The notes: generated from the sequence alone by a model not told the origin. A DNA stretch of 64,000 nt from Micrococcus porci (GCF_020097155.1 NZ_CP083691.1:930001-994000); one strand, 5' to 3'. Positions 1 to 8,821 are shown, counted from the stretch's first letter. Numbers and translations are program-made.

Positions 1-348
1 GCCCGCGAGCTCACCGCCAACGACCCGGTCACCGCGCACCTGCGCATGGAGCTCGGCATGGCCGAGGAGGACGTGGTCAGCCCCTTGGCCGCTGCCGGCG
101 CCTCCTTCATCGCGTTCCTGGTGGGCGCGCTGCTGCCGTTCCTGGCGATCCTGCTCTCCCCGGTGGGCGTCCGCGTGCCCGTCACCTTCGGCGTGACCCT
201 CGTGGCCCTGGCGGTCACCGGCTACCTCGGCGCCTGGCTGGGCAACGCCCCCGCCGTGCGCGCCATGGTGCGCGTCGTCGTCGGCGGCGCCCTGGCCCTG
301 GCGCTCACCTTCGGCGTGGGCACCTGGCTGGGCGTGGGCGTCGCCTGA
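1..348 (+). CDS. VIT1/CCC1-family membrane transporter, C-terminal part
   Basis: The reading frame is open to the window edge, so only the last 115 codons are present. The fragment starts with an acidic/Met-containing cytosolic segment (LRMELGMAEEDVVSP) and continues as three hydrophobic helices. This matches the C-terminal half of VIT/CCC1 transporters, which move Fe2+ or Mn2+ across membranes. The conserved metal-binding linker of the family would lie upstream of the window. Family assignment is from recognition of the fragment only; substrate is unknown. Confidence 0.7.
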   Translation, partial: ARELTANDPVTAHLRMELGMAEEDVVSPLAAAGASFIAFLVGALLPFLAILLSPVGVRVPVTFGVTLVALAVTGYLGAWLGNAPAVRAMVRVVVGGALALALTFGVGTWLGVGVA

Positions 349-370
349 CCGCGCCCGGGGCCCGATCCGT

Positions 371-475
371 GGCGGAGGGTCACGTGGCGGATGGTGCGGA
401 GGTGGGCGGCCATCGCCGCTGCGGCGGCCTCGGGGTCCTGGTCGGCCACGGCGTCCAGGATCGCAGCGTGCTCGC
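371..475 (-). pseudogene. Remnant of a GntR/FadR-family regulator (C-terminal end only)
   Basis: On the minus strand the stretch EHAAILDAVADQDPEAA followed by AMAAHLRTIRH matches the last helices of FCD-domain GntR regulators (family pattern EHxAILDAI..D..AA..AMxxHL). There is no DNA-binding N-terminus; homology stops abruptly at about 475. It abuts, head to head, a truncated lactate dehydrogenase gene. In many actinobacteria an LldR-type GntR regulator is divergent from lldD. The simplest reading is a deletion that removed the regulator's N-terminus, the promoter region and the start of lldD. Confidence 0.6.
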
Positions 476-482
476 ACCGCTG

Positions 483-1492
483 CTCAAGATCACCCCGCCT
501 TCCCTCGGCCGCACGGCACGCCTGGCCAAGGCCGCCGACGTCGCGGACCTGCGCCGCATCGCGAAGCGCCGCACCCCGACCGCCGCGTTCGACTACGTGG
601 ACGGCGCGGCCAAGCGGGAGGTGACCGCGCGCCGCGCCCGTGAGGTCTTCGACTCGGTGGAGCTCCTGCCGCGGATCCTGCACGGGGTGGCGGAGCCGAC
701 GGCGACCGCTGGTTCCAGCTGTACCTCTGGAAGGACCGCGACCGCGCCCGCGACCTCATCGAGCGCGCCGCGGCGTCCGGCTACACCGCCCTGCTGGTCA
801 CGGTGGACACCCCCGTGGCGGGCCAGCGCCTGCGGGACGTCCGCAACGGCATGACCATCCCGCCGAAGATCTCGCTCAAGACCGTGCTCGACGCGTCCTA
901 CCGGCCGGAGTGGTGGTTCGACTTCCTCACCACGGAGCCGCTGACGTTCGCGTCGCTCTCGGACTCGGCCGGGGACCTGCCGAGCATCATCAACGGCATG
1001 TTCGACCCCACGCTGGACCTCCACGACCTCGAGTGGATCCGCTCCGTGTGGCTGGGCAGGCTGATGGTCAAGGGGGTCCTCACCCGCGAGGACACGCGCC
1101 GTGCGCTGGACACCGGGGCGGACGGGCTCGTGGTCTCCAACCACGGCGGGCGGCAGCTGGACCGCGCGCCCGTGTCCCTCCAGGCCCTGCCCGAGGTCCG
1201 CGACGAGGCGGGGCCGGACGTGCCGATCATCCTGGACTCCGGCATCACCACGGGCGAGGACATCGTGGCTGCGCTCGCGCTCGGCGCCGACTTCACGCTG
1301 ATCGGCCGCGCCTACCTCTCCGGCCTCATGGCCGGCGGTCAGGAGGGCGTGCGGCGCGTCATCGAGCTGCTCGCCCAGGAGGTGAGGGTGGCCATGTCCC
1401 TCATGGGCGCCGCGACGACGGCGGACCTCACCCCGGCCAGCGTGCGCGCGCCGTGGCTGCGGGACGGCCAGGTCGTGCGGTCGGGGGACTGA
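483..1492 (+). pseudogene. Degraded FMN-dependent L-lactate dehydrogenase (lldD-like)
   Basis: Two frames together read as an FMN alpha-hydroxy-acid dehydrogenase. Frame 1 (about 483-690) gives the N-terminal pattern ADLRRIAKRRTPTAAFDY and ends at ELLPRILHGV. Frame 2 (about 699-1492) resumes at DRWFQLYLWKDR and continues through TVDTPVAGQRLRDVRNG to the C-terminus, including SNHGGRQLD with the catalytic His and GRAYLSGLMAGG of the FMN site. About 60-70 residues normally between these blocks are missing and the frame changes, so a simple sequencing error cannot restore the gene. The first residues and any start codon are also lost at the junction with the GntR remnant. The protein cannot be functional. 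Confidence 0.85.
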
Positions 1493-1602
1493 GGCCGGAC
1501 GGGCTCTGCCGTCTTCGAGCCGATCGCGCCGCTGCGGGAGGACGGGGCCGCGTCCACCGGACCCGGCGCGGACCGGGACTGTCGCGGCGCTGGAAGCCTT
1601 GG

Positions 1603-1608
1603 GAGAAT
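1603..1608 (+). promoter_or_regulatory. Candidate -10 element (GAGAAT) for the alcohol dehydrogenase gene
   Basis: GAGAAT lies 38 bases upstream of the GTG start and would give a short leader carrying the AGGAGG ribosome-binding site at 1635-1640. The same hexamer occurs upstream of other genes in this window. Confidence 0.35.
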
Positions 1609-1645
1609 CGTGCTGGACCCGCTCCACCGACCCCAGGAGGATCCC

Positions 1646-2707
1646 GTGGTCACCATGCGTGCCGTCCGGTTCGAGGCCTACCAGCAGTTCCCCGCACTCA
1701 AGGACGTCGAGAAGCCTGTCCCCGGGCCGGGCGAGGCCCTCCTGAAGGTGGCCGGCGCCGGCGCCTGCCACTCGGACGTCGCGGTCTACTCCGAGTTCCA
1801 GCCGGGCATGAACCCGCTGATCGACCCGGAGTACACCCTCGGCCACGAGACCTCCGGCTGGGTGGAGGAGCTCGGCGACGGCGTCGTCGGCCTGGAGAAG
1901 GGCGAGGCCATGCTGGTCTACGGCCCCACCGGCTGTGGCCGCTGCCGCGCCTGCTCGCGCGGCCAGGACACCTACTGCGAGAACGTGGCCGCCATGGCCG
2001 CGGCGGCCGTCGGCCTGGGCCGCGACGGCGGCATGGCCGAGTACGTGTCCGTCCCGGCCCGCAACCTCGTGCCCCTGGGTGACGCCGACCCGATCCCGGC
2101 CTCGGCCCTCGCCGACGCCGGCCTCACGCCGTACCACGCCGTGAAACTGGCACTGCCCACGCTCGGCCGCCCCGGCGCCTGCGCCCTCGTCGTCGGCCTC
2201 GGCGGCCTGGGCCTCATGGCCGTGCAGATCATCAAGGCCCTCACCGGCGCCACCGTGATCGCCACGGACATGAAGGAGGACGCCATGGCCCAGGCAGAGG
2301 CCTACGGCGCCGTCACCGTGCCCGGCGGCGAGGGCCAGGTGGAGCGCATCCGCGAGCTCACCGGGGGCCGCGGCGTCGACGCCGCCTTCGACTTCGTGGG
2401 CGTCGCGGCCACCGCGCGCCTGGCCCTGGACTGCGCCGCGGTGCAGTCCAGGGTGACGATCGTGGGCCTCGGCAACGGCTCCACGATCGACTGGTCCTTC
2501 CTCTCCACGCCCTACGAGGCCGAGCTCGTCTCCACCTACTGGGGCACCCTCGAGGAGCTGCACGAGGTCGCGCGCCTGTACCGGGACGGCAGGATCGAGC
2601 CGCTGCACACCACCTACTCCCTGGACGACGCCCTGCAGGCCTACCGCGACCTGCAGGACGGGAAGGTGGCCGGGCGCGCCGTCGTCGTCCCGCACGGCGG
2701 CGCCTGA
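1646..2707 (+). CDS. Zinc-dependent NAD(P) alcohol dehydrogenase
   Basis: A 353-residue medium-chain dehydrogenase. The catalytic zinc ligands are in GACHSD (Cys near residue 41) and LGHE (His67-Glu68). A structural zinc cluster of the CGRCRAC...C type is near residues 98-112, and a Rossmann GLGGLG near 185. These mark an enzyme oxidising primary or secondary alcohols with NAD(P)+; the substrate cannot be told. GTG at 1646 is chosen because AGGAGG at 1635-1640 sits five bases upstream; an in-frame ATG at 1655 is the alternative. The gene follows the dead lactate locus and precedes a MarR regulator. Confidence 0.9.
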   Translation: MVTMRAVRFEAYQQFPALKDVEKPVPGPGEALLKVAGAGACHSDVAVYSEFQPGMNPLIDPEYTLGHETSGWVEELGDGVVGLEKGEAMLVYGPTGCGRCRACSRGQDTYCENVAAMAAAAVGLGRDGGMAEYVSVPARNLVPLGDADPIPASALADAGLTPYHAVKLALPTLGRPGACALVVGLGGLGLMAVQIIKALTGATVIATDMKEDAMAQAEAYGAVTVPGGEGQVERIRELTGGRGVDAAFDFVGVAATARLALDCAAVQSRVTIVGLGNGSTIDWSFLSTPYEAELVSTYWGTLEELHEVARLYRDGRIEPLHTTYSLDDALQAYRDLQDGKVAGRAVVVPHGGA

Positions 2708-2799
2708 TCGGTCCTCGCCGGCGGTCGGGCGGGTCCGGGAGGTGACACGCCCGACCGCGTGGTTCGCCTATCGCGACCTGACCTGCAACGATGTCGCGC

Positions 2800-3414
2800 A
2801 TGACCAAAGATGCCCACCATGAGAAGGACGCGAACGCGCACCCGCCGTTGCCGCCATTACCGCCGGTCTGGCTGAAGGACGCGGGCTGCTCGGGGGCCGA
2901 CCTGGCCGCCTGGATCGCCCTGCTGCAGGCGGCCAGCGCCCTGCAGGCCCGCGTGGAGTCGGACATGCACCGCGGGGCGGGGGTCACGCCGTTCGAGGCG
3001 CACTTCCTGGCGGTGCTCAAGGAGGCCGGCGGCGAGCCGCTGGCGATGAGCCGGGCCGCGCACCTCGTCGACTCCTCGCTCTCCCGCCTCTCCCACGTGG
3101 TGCGCCGGCTCGAGGCCCGCGGCTGGGTGGAGCGTCTCCCGTCGCCCGAGGACGCGCGGGTGACCCTCGTGCGCCTCATGGACGAGGGCCGGCGGCGCAT
3201 CGACGCCGCCGCGGGGCCGCACCGGGCGCTGATGGAGGATGTGTTCGTCACCGCCCTGGACGCGGCTGATCGGCAGGAGGCGGCCCGCCTCAGCCTCAAG
3301 CTGCTGGGCGTGCTGCGTCCGGGCCACTGGCTCTTCACCGAGCCGACCGGCCCGGACGAGGGCGCCGATCCCGACGCCGCCTCCCATGTGGGGGAGCCCC
3401 TGACGTCGAGTTGA
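2800..3414 (+). CDS. MarR-family transcriptional regulator
   Basis: About 204 residues with a winged helix in the middle: MSRAAHLVDSSLSRLSHVVR is the recognition region, followed by LEARGWVERLPSPEDARVT, the typical MarR wing. The protein should bind DNA as a dimer and respond to a small ligand or oxidant. In-frame ATGs lie at 2791 and 2800. Neither has a clear ribosome-binding site; AACGAT, 7 bases before 2800, could be a -10 element and would make the message leaderless at 2800. It may control the upstream dehydrogenase, but no operator was identified. Confidence 0.8.
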   Translation: MTKDAHHEKDANAHPPLPPLPPVWLKDAGCSGADLAAWIALLQAASALQARVESDMHRGAGVTPFEAHFLAVLKEAGGEPLAMSRAAHLVDSSLSRLSHVVRRLEARGWVERLPSPEDARVTLVRLMDEGRRRIDAAAGPHRALMEDVFVTALDAADRQEAARLSLKLLGVLRPGHWLFTEPTGPDEGADPDAASHVGEPLTSS

Positions 3415-3760
3415 TCCGGGGGGTGGGCTCGCGTACCATGGAACGGCGCACGCGCGTTGTTCCTGCGTTCCCCGGCGTTTCGCCGCGGGACTCGGGTCGG
3501 AAAGGCAGCGCGCTCCCGCAGACCGGATCCCGGCGCCCTCGGCAGAGGCCGCGCCGGGGCTCACCCACCCAGCGATCTGAAGGCACTTCGGTTGGCTCTC
3601 ACCCAGCCTGGTTCACCTTTTCGAGAAGTCGCAGTAAGAGTGCGGTGTCCACACCCGGGGCGGGGCTCTCAGGCAGGCCGTGGACGCATCCGTGCGCCCG
3701 GGGCGTGCCGCACGCGGGTTCCGCCCGTCCTTTTACTACTACTTGCCACGAGGAGTGATC
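3415..3760. other. 346-bp leader/intergenic region before rpmB
   Basis: No protein gene is supported here. A TACCAT hexamer at 3434-3439 could be a -10 element, which would give rpmB an unusually long leader of about 310 bases. I looked for a Zur-type palindrome and for the core motifs of common riboswitches and saw none. The last bases before the gene carry CGAGGAG as ribosome-binding site. Confidence 0.4.
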
Positions 3761-3997
3761 ATGGCAGCACATTGCCAGGTGACCGGGGCTGGGCCGGGGT
3801 TCGGCCACAGCATCTCCCACTCGCACCGCCGCAACAAGCGCCGGTTCGACCCGAACATCCAGAAGAAGACCTACTGGGTCCCCTCCCTGCGCCGCAACGT
3901 CACGCTGACGCTGTCCGCGAAGGGCATCAAGACCATCGACGTGCGCGGCATCGACGCCGTCGTCGCCGACCTCATCTCGAAGGGAGTGAAGCTCTGA
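3761..3997 (+). CDS. rpmB: Ribosomal protein bL28 (zinc-free type)
   Basis: A 78-residue L28 of the large subunit. It begins [20 protein letters not shown] and ends in the conserved VRGIDAV / LISKGVKL segment. Only one cysteine is present, so the two CxxC zinc knuckles of C+ L28 are absent and this is the C- version. The ATG at 3761 follows GAGGAG by five to six bases. It is the first gene of rpmB-rpmG-rpsN. In several actinobacteria such C- sets are repressed by Zur, but no Zur box is recognisable here. Confidence 0.95.
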   Translation: MAAHCQVTGAGPGFGHSISHSHRRNKRRFDPNIQKKTYWVPSLRRNVTLTLSAKGIKTIDVRGIDAVVADLISKGVKL

Positions 3998-3998
3998 C

Positions 3999-4166
<168 letters not shown>

Positions 4167-4167
4167 C

Positions 4168-4473
4168 ATGGCCAAGAAGTCCAAGATCGCCAAGAACGAG
4201 CAGCGCAAGGTCATGGTGGCGCGCAACGCCGAGAAGCGCCTCGAGCTCAAGAAGACCCTGATCGACCCGAACGCGTCGGACGAGGCCCGCGAGGCCGCCC
4301 GCGTCGGTCTGCAGAAGCTGCCCCGCGACGCCTCCCCGGTGCGCGTGCGCAACCGCGACGCCATCGACGGCCGTCCGCGCGGCACCTTCCAGCGCTTCGG
4401 CATCTCCCGCGTGCGCTTCCGCGAGATGGCGCACCGCGGCGAGCTGCCCGGCGTGACCAAGTCCTCCTGGTGA
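4168..4473 (+). CDS. rpsN: Ribosomal protein uS14 (long, zinc-free type)
   Basis: A 101-residue S14 of the small subunit: [17 protein letters not shown] at the start and [19 protein letters not shown] followed by the [11 protein letters not shown] terminus. The length and lack of CxxC pairs identify the long C- form, as in E. coli, rather than the 61-residue zinc form. It closes the rpmB-rpmG-rpsN operon, whose three products are all zinc-independent. A strong hairpin follows at 4512-4555. Confidence 0.95.
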   Translation: MAKKSKIAKNEQRKVMVARNAEKRLELKKTLIDPNASDEAREAARVGLQKLPRDASPVRVRNRDAIDGRPRGTFQRFGISRVRFREMAHRGELPGVTKSSW

Positions 4474-4511
4474 GCTGAGGCCCGCCTGGCGCGGGCTTCG
4501 GCGGCCGGACC

Positions 4512-4555
4512 GACGACGGCGGCGGCCCTCCTCAGGGAGGGTCGCCGCCGTCGTC
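4512..4555 (+). terminator. Rho-independent terminator after rpsN
   Basis: Arms 4512-4530 and 4537-4555 pair over 19 bases with a single mismatch around a 6-base loop. There is no T-run; the 3' arm runs into CCGTCGTCGTCC, a tail shared with other terminators of this window. Confidence 0.8.
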
Positions 4556-4716
4556 GTCCACGGGCCAGGGGCGCCCGAAGCCTGCGGGGGTGGAAAAGTC
4601 GCGGAATCACGCGGATCGGATGGGGCGTGGGCGCCGCGGAAATGGTACGTTCGCACCTGGAAGCCCGGTCCGCACCGGACCGGGAGCCTGAAACCGCTGT
4701 CCCACAGGGAGGAACC

Positions 4717-4998
4717 ATGGCCATGAACCGCAAGGAGCTCGTCGCCGCCGTCGCTGAGCGCTCCGGCAACACCCAGGCCGCCGTGTCTGACGTGCTGGAC
4801 GCCCTCTTCGAGGCGTTCACCGCGCAGGTCAAGAAGGGCGAGAAGGTGTCCATCCCCGGCTGGCTGGCCGTGGAGCGCACCGAGCGCAAGGAGCGCACCG
4901 GCCGCAACCCGCGCACCGGCGAGGAGATCACCATCCCGGCCGGCTACTCCGTGAAGGTCACCGCCGGCTCCAAGCTCAAGGCCGCCGCCTCCGAGTGA
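4717..4998 (+). CDS. HU-family histone-like DNA-binding protein
   Basis: A 93-residue HU/IHF-type protein: MNRKELVAAVAERSGNTQAA is the dimerisation helix region, GEKVSIPGW the start of the saddle, and RTGRNPRTGEEITIPA the DNA-grasping beta arm. It bends and compacts DNA in the nucleoid. It lacks the long Lys/Ala-rich tail of mycobacterial HU. ATG 4717 is preceded by AGGGAGG at 4706-4712. A TACGTT hexamer at 4646-4651 may be its -10 element. The gene is a single unit between two terminators. Confidence 0.93.
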   Translation: MAMNRKELVAAVAERSGNTQAAVSDVLDALFEAFTAQVKKGEKVSIPGWLAVERTERKERTGRNPRTGEEITIPAGYSVKVTAGSKLKAAASE

Positions 4999-5038
4999 TC
5001 CGGCCGCGGCGCCGCCACGGCGCCAGCCACCGTACGCA

Positions 5039-5070
5039 CGGGCGTCCCATCCTCACGGGTGGGGCGCCCG
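5039..5070 (+). terminator. Terminator after the HU gene
   Basis: Arms 5039-5052 and 5057-5070 pair over 14 bases (with G-T pairs) around TCAC. The tail again reads CCGTCGTCGTCC rather than a T-run. Confidence 0.75.
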
Positions 5071-5089
5071 TCGTCGTCCGCGGCCCCGG

Positions 5090-5095
5090 TAGACT
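5090..5095 (+). promoter_or_regulatory. Candidate -10 element (TAGACT) for the copper/redox cluster
   Basis: TAGACT lies 55 bases before the first gene of the cluster, just after the HU terminator. No good -35 hexamer is visible 17 bases upstream. Confidence 0.35.
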
Positions 5096-5149
5096 GGAGG
5101 CCTCGCGAGGGCGCGACGCCCCCGCCCGCATCCGGCGAAGGAGGAGCGC

Positions 5150-5830
5150 ATGGGCACCCCGACCCCCGTGCCCTCCCGTGCCGTGGCCGGCCCCGCCCGC
5201 GTGCTGCGCGGGGCCGCCGGCGCGCTGGCCATGACCCTGCTGGCCGCCCTCTTCCACTCGGCCGCGGCGTCCACGCCCCTGCCCGCGCCGGCGCTCCTGC
5301 TCTTCTCGGCCGTGCTCGCGGCCCCCGTGTGCACCCTGCTGGCCGGCCGCGCGCTTTCCCTGTGGCGCACCGCCGCCGCCGTGGCCGTGGCCCAGGGCCT
5401 GTTCCACGCGCTCTACTCCGTCGCCGCGGGCGGCCGGTCCGTGGCGACGGCGGCCGGGGTCGCGCCGGCGCACCTCGCCCACTCCCACGTCGGCGCGGCG
5501 CGGCCCCTGCTGACCGTGGACGCCGCCTCCGAGACGTCGGCCCACGCCGCCCACGCCGGGACCCCGGGCATGCTCCTGGCGCACCTGGCCGCCGCCGCGC
5601 TCACCGTGGCCGTCCTGCGCCACGGCGAGCGGATGCTCGTCGCGGCCGCGGAGCGCGTGCTGCAGGCGGCCCCCGTGTGGCGGCTGCTGGTCGCTCTGGC
5701 GGCCGGCCTCCTCCCGACTCCCCGCCCCGTGCGGGTCCCGGCCTGGCGCGCCCCGAGCGCGCCGGCCGCCGTCGTCGTCCTCGCAAGCCCCGGACGGCGG
5801 GGTCCGCCGGCGTTCGCCCTCGCGGCCTGA
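5150..5830 (+). CDS. Membrane protein of unknown function, histidine-bearing
   Basis: 226 residues with about five hydrophobic stretches, including GALAMTLLAALFHSAAAS near the N-terminus and a long His-containing loop (HLAHSHVGAARPLL ... SAHAAHAG) at about residues 105-145. The clustered histidines and its position directly before copC suggest a role in copper handling, but this is inferred from context only. ATG 5150 follows a strong AAGGAGGAG at 5138-5146. No family was recognised. Confidence 0.75.
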   Translation: MGTPTPVPSRAVAGPARVLRGAAGALAMTLLAALFHSAAASTPLPAPALLLFSAVLAAPVCTLLAGRALSLWRTAAAVAVAQGLFHALYSVAAGGRSVATAAGVAPAHLAHSHVGAARPLLTVDAASETSAHAAHAGTPGMLLAHLAAAALTVAVLRHGERMLVAAAERVLQAAPVWRLLVALAAGLLPTPRPVRVPAWRAPSAPAAVVVLASPGRRGPPAFALAA

Positions 5831-5915
5831 GCTCCGCGCTCGGGACGCCCTCGCGCGCACCCGCCCCTACGACTCGGACCGGCCGGCCCCGCCCGGCACG
5901 GCCGGGGAGGACCCC

Positions 5916-6605
5916 ATGAACCCCACTCCGATGCACCCCTCCACCCCCCGGCGCGCCGCCCGTGCGGCGGCCGCGCTGACCCTGCTGCCCGGCCTGGCCG
6001 TGGCGGCGGCCGCCCCGGCCCTCGCCCACGATGAGCTGCTGAAGGCCGTCCCCGCCGACGGAGCAGCCCTCGCCGAGGCGCCCGACGCCGTCTCCCTGAC
6101 GTTCTCCGGCGACCTGATCTCCGGTCAGGGCATCCAGAGCATCGTCCGGGTCACGGACGCCGCCGGGAACCAGTGGCAGAAGGGGGACGTCCAGGTCTCC
6201 GGCCCCACGCTGACCGCACCGCTGTGTCCGGATCTGGCGCAGGGGGAGTACACGGCGGCGTACCGCGTCGTGTACTCGGACGGGCACTCCGAGGAGCAGT
6301 CGCTGGACTTCTCCGTCACGGACCCGTCCGCCCCCGCGGCCGGCACCGCGCCCTCCGGGTGCGGCGTGGCTGCGGCCGGGACGGCCTCGTCCACGGCGGC
6401 ACCCGCCTCCTCGGCCGAGCAGACCGGAGCGGAGCAGTCCGGGGCGGCCTCGACCCCGGCGGCCGCCTCCTCGACTCCGGCGGAGTCCGGCGCCTCCGCA
6501 GGCGTCCCGGCGACGGTGTGGATGCTCGGCGCGGCCGGCGTCGCGGTGATCGCGGTGGGCCTGGCCGTGATGGGCCGCAAGGCGCGCGCCCTCGGCCGGG
6601 ACTGA
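5916..6605 (+). CDS. CopC-domain periplasmic copper-binding protein with C-terminal membrane anchor
   Basis: 229 residues. A signal peptide ends at APALA, leaving mature HDELLKAVPADGAALAEAP; an N-terminal His plus the later SDGH motif are the His/Asp/His ligands of the Cu(II) site of CopC. A Ser/Ala/Thr-rich linker (about residues 145-195) leads to a single C-terminal transmembrane helix near 205-223. The protein should hold Cu(II) outside the membrane and pass it to the CopD-type protein encoded downstream. ATG 5916 follows GGGGAGG at 5904-5910. Confidence 0.9.
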   Translation: MNPTPMHPSTPRRAARAAAALTLLPGLAVAAAAPALAHDELLKAVPADGAALAEAPDAVSLTFSGDLISGQGIQSIVRVTDAAGNQWQKGDVQVSGPTLTAPLCPDLAQGEYTAAYRVVYSDGHSEEQSLDFSVTDPSAPAAGTAPSGCGVAAAGTASSTAAPASSAEQTGAEQSGAASTPAAASSTPAESGASAGVPATVWMLGAAGVAVIAVGLAVMGRKARALGRD

Positions 6606-6779
6606 CCCGGCACGTCCTCCGGGCCCGTCCCCGCGGACCGGCCCCGTCCCGGGTGTGCCGCACCCTGCGTGCGCCCACCCCTCCCACGCGTCCTCTGCGT
6701 GACGCGCATCCTGCCCGCCCGACGGGGACGGGCCCCTTCCGCGCGGCCTGAGCCGCGCCCTCCTGACGAGGAACACGAC

Positions 6780-7457
6780 ATGACCATGAAGCACCCCTCC
6801 CAGACCGTCTCCCGCCGCCTGTCCCTCGCCGCGCTCGCCGCGGCCGGCTCCCTGGCCCTCGCCGCGTGCGGCGGCGCCTCGGCGCCGGCGTCCTCGTCCT
6901 CCTCCGCGGCGGCCTCCTCGGCCACCGCCACCACCCCGGAGGCGGCCGGGTCGGCCGCGTCGTCGTCGGCCACCGCGGCGGACAGCTCCGCGGCCCCGCT
7001 GACCATGACCGACGCCTGGACCAAGGCCACCGACGGCGCCATGACCGGCTCGTTCGGCACCCTGGAGAACACCTCCGACGCCCCCGTCCACGTGGTGGCC
7101 GTGACCTCCGACCGGACGGACCGCGTGGAGCTCCACGAGATGGCCGCCGACGGCAAGGGCCAGATGACGATGCAGCAGTCCCCGGACGGGTTCACCGTCC
7201 CGGCGGGCGGGACGTTCGAGCTGGTCCCCGGCGGCGACCACGTGATGTTCATGGGCCTGACGCAGCCCGTGAAGGCGGGCGCCGAGGTGAGCTACACCCT
7301 GAAGACCGAGGACGGTCGGACCCTCGAGGTCACCTCCGTGGCCCGCCCGTTCACCGGCGCCGACGAGTCCTACCACGGCGGCGAGGCCTCCTCGTCGATG
7401 TCCGGCATGGGCATGAACTCCTCCATGCCCGCGGGGTCCGGCCATGCCGACCACTGA
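6780..7457 (+). CDS. PCuAC-family copper chaperone lipoprotein
   Basis: 225 residues. The lipobox SLALAACGG puts the lipidated Cys near residue 30, followed by a Ser/Ala linker. The DUF461/PCuAC domain shows AWTKATDGAMTGSFGTLEN, ELHEM and GGDHVMFMGL, which hold the conserved His/Met Cu(I) ligands (H(M)X10-MX21-HXM type). The C-terminus is Met/His rich (SSMSGMGMNSSM ... HADH), a likely extra copper site. Such chaperones feed Cu(I) to cytochrome oxidase. The last 14 bases overlap the next gene. Confidence 0.9.
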   Translation: MTMKHPSQTVSRRLSLAALAAAGSLALAACGGASAPASSSSSAAASSATATTPEAAGSAASSSATAADSSAAPLTMTDAWTKATDGAMTGSFGTLENTSDAPVHVVAVTSDRTDRVELHEMAADGKGQMTMQQSPDGFTVPAGGTFELVPGGDHVMFMGLTQPVKAGAEVSYTLKTEDGRTLEVTSVARPFTGADESYHGGEASSSMSGMGMNSSMPAGSGHADH

Positions 7458-8790
7458 CCCCTCCCGCCGTGGAGTCCTGTTCGGGCTCGGCGCGGTGGGC
7501 GGCGGCCTCCTCGGCGGAGCGGTCGGCTACGGGGCGGGGGCCGCGCAGGCGACCCCCGCCCCGGGCGGGGCACCCTCCGGGGTGGACGCGTCGCCGTCGG
7601 GCGTCATGGAGGACACGGGGCTCGAGGGCGAGGTCGGCCGTGCCGGCTGGGCCGAGCCCGGGGGAGAGGCCTCCCGCGTGGCGGTCAGCTCGCCCGTGGG
7701 CACGGACACGGTGCCGTTCCACGGGCCGCGCCAGGCCGGCGTCGACACCCCCGCGCAGACCCACGCGATGCTCGTCGCCCTGGACCTGCTGCCGGAGACG
7801 GACCGGGCCGGGGTGCGCGCGCTGCTGCGCCTGCTCTCCGACGACGCCGCCCGCCTCACCCAGGGGCGCGCCACCCTCGCGGACACCGAGCCGGAGCTGG
7901 CGGCCGCGCCGGCCCGGCTCACGGTGACCTTCGGGTTCGGTCCGGAGCTGCTGGCGCGTGTCGCCCCGGAGAGGGCCCCCGCGTGGCTGAAGCCGCTGCC
8001 GGCGTTCCCCACGATCGACGCGCTGGAGGACCGCTGGTCCGGCGGGGACCTGCTGCTGCAGATCTGCGGCGACGACAGGATCTCCGTGGCCCACGCCCGC
8101 CGCATGCTCGGCAAGGTCGCCCGCCCCTTCGCCGAGGTGCGCTGGGTGCAGGAGGGCTTCCGGGCGGCCCGCGGCACCCACCCGACCGGCACCACCATGC
8201 GCAACCTCTTCGGGCAGGTGGACGGCACCGCCAACCCGCAGGGCGGCTCGCCCGCCCTGGAGCGGATCGTCTGGGGCGCCGGGCAGGAGGCGGCGGACCT
8301 CGGGATCGCCCCGTGGATCCCGGACGGCACGTCCCTGGTGGTGCGCCGGATCGACATGCTCATGGACACGTGGGACGAGCTGGACCGCCCGGCCAAGGAG
8401 AAGGTGATCGGCCGGACCCTCGGCACGGGCGCCCCGCTCACGGGCGAGCTCGAGACCGACGCCCCGGACCTGGAGGCGATCGGGCCCACGGGCTTCCCCG
8501 TGATCCCGGACACCGCCCATCTGCGCCGGGCGCGCGGGCCGGAGCCGGAGTACGGGATGCTGCGCCGCGGCTACAACTACGACGACGGCGCCGGGGCCTC
8601 CGGCACGGGTGCGGGGCTGATCTTCGCCGCCTTCCAGGCGGACGTGGACCGGCAGTACATCCCGGTGCAGGAGCGCCTGGCCGCGTCCGACCACCTCAAC
8701 CTGTGGACGCGCCCCGTGGGCTCGGCCGTCTTCGCGATCCCCCCGGGCTGCGCCGAGGGCGGGTTCGTGGGGGACGTCCTGTTCGCCTGA
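7444..8790 (+). CDS. Tat-exported Dyp-type heme peroxidase
   Basis: 448 residues. The N-terminus SRRGVLFGLGAVGGG is a twin-arginine signal, so the folded enzyme is exported. The family motif GXXDG is present as GQVDGTANP near residue 257, supplying the distal Asp. HPTGTTMRN just before it and the C-terminal FAIPPGCAEGGF segment also fit. Dyp peroxidases use H2O2 to oxidise dyes, porphyrin or Mn2+. The family also includes EfeB, but no efeU or efeO lies nearby; the neighbours are copper genes. Start ATG 7444 overlaps the preceding gene. Confidence 0.92.
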   Translation: MPTTDPSRRGVLFGLGAVGGGLLGGAVGYGAGAAQATPAPGGAPSGVDASPSGVMEDTGLEGEVGRAGWAEPGGEASRVAVSSPVGTDTVPFHGPRQAGVDTPAQTHAMLVALDLLPETDRAGVRALLRLLSDDAARLTQGRATLADTEPELAAAPARLTVTFGFGPELLARVAPERAPAWLKPLPAFPTIDALEDRWSGGDLLLQICGDDRISVAHARRMLGKVARPFAEVRWVQEGFRAARGTHPTGTTMRNLFGQVDGTANPQGGSPALERIVWGAGQEAADLGIAPWIPDGTSLVVRRIDMLMDTWDELDRPAKEKVIGRTLGTGAPLTGELETDAPDLEAIGPTGFPVIPDTAHLRRARGPEPEYGMLRRGYNYDDGAGASGTGAGLIFAAFQADVDRQYIPVQERLAASDHLNLWTRPVGSAVFAIPPGCAEGGFVGDVLFA

Positions 8791-8808
8791 GCCGTCCACC
8801 GACGATGG

Positions 8809-8814
8809 GAGAAT
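8809..8814 (+). promoter_or_regulatory. -10 element (GAGAAT), leaderless start for the CopD-CtaG gene
   Basis: GAGAAT ends seven bases before ATG 8822. This supports an internal promoter whose transcript starts at the ATG. Confidence 0.45.
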
Positions 8815-8821
8815 GAGGACC

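Noticed and set aside
483..1492. Programmed frameshift in the lactate dehydrogenase gene
   Set aside because: The break also lacks about 60-70 conserved residues and the start codon is missing, so recoding could not restore the enzyme.
3440..3760. Riboswitch or Zur operator before rpmB
   Set aside because: No core motif of cobalamin, SAM, TPP, glycine or ykkC-type elements and no A+T-rich Zur palindrome was visible.
7444..8790. EfeB of an iron-uptake EfeUOB operon
   Set aside because: The protein is a Dyp peroxidase with a Tat signal, but no EfeU permease or EfeO domain lies nearby; the neighbours are copper genes.
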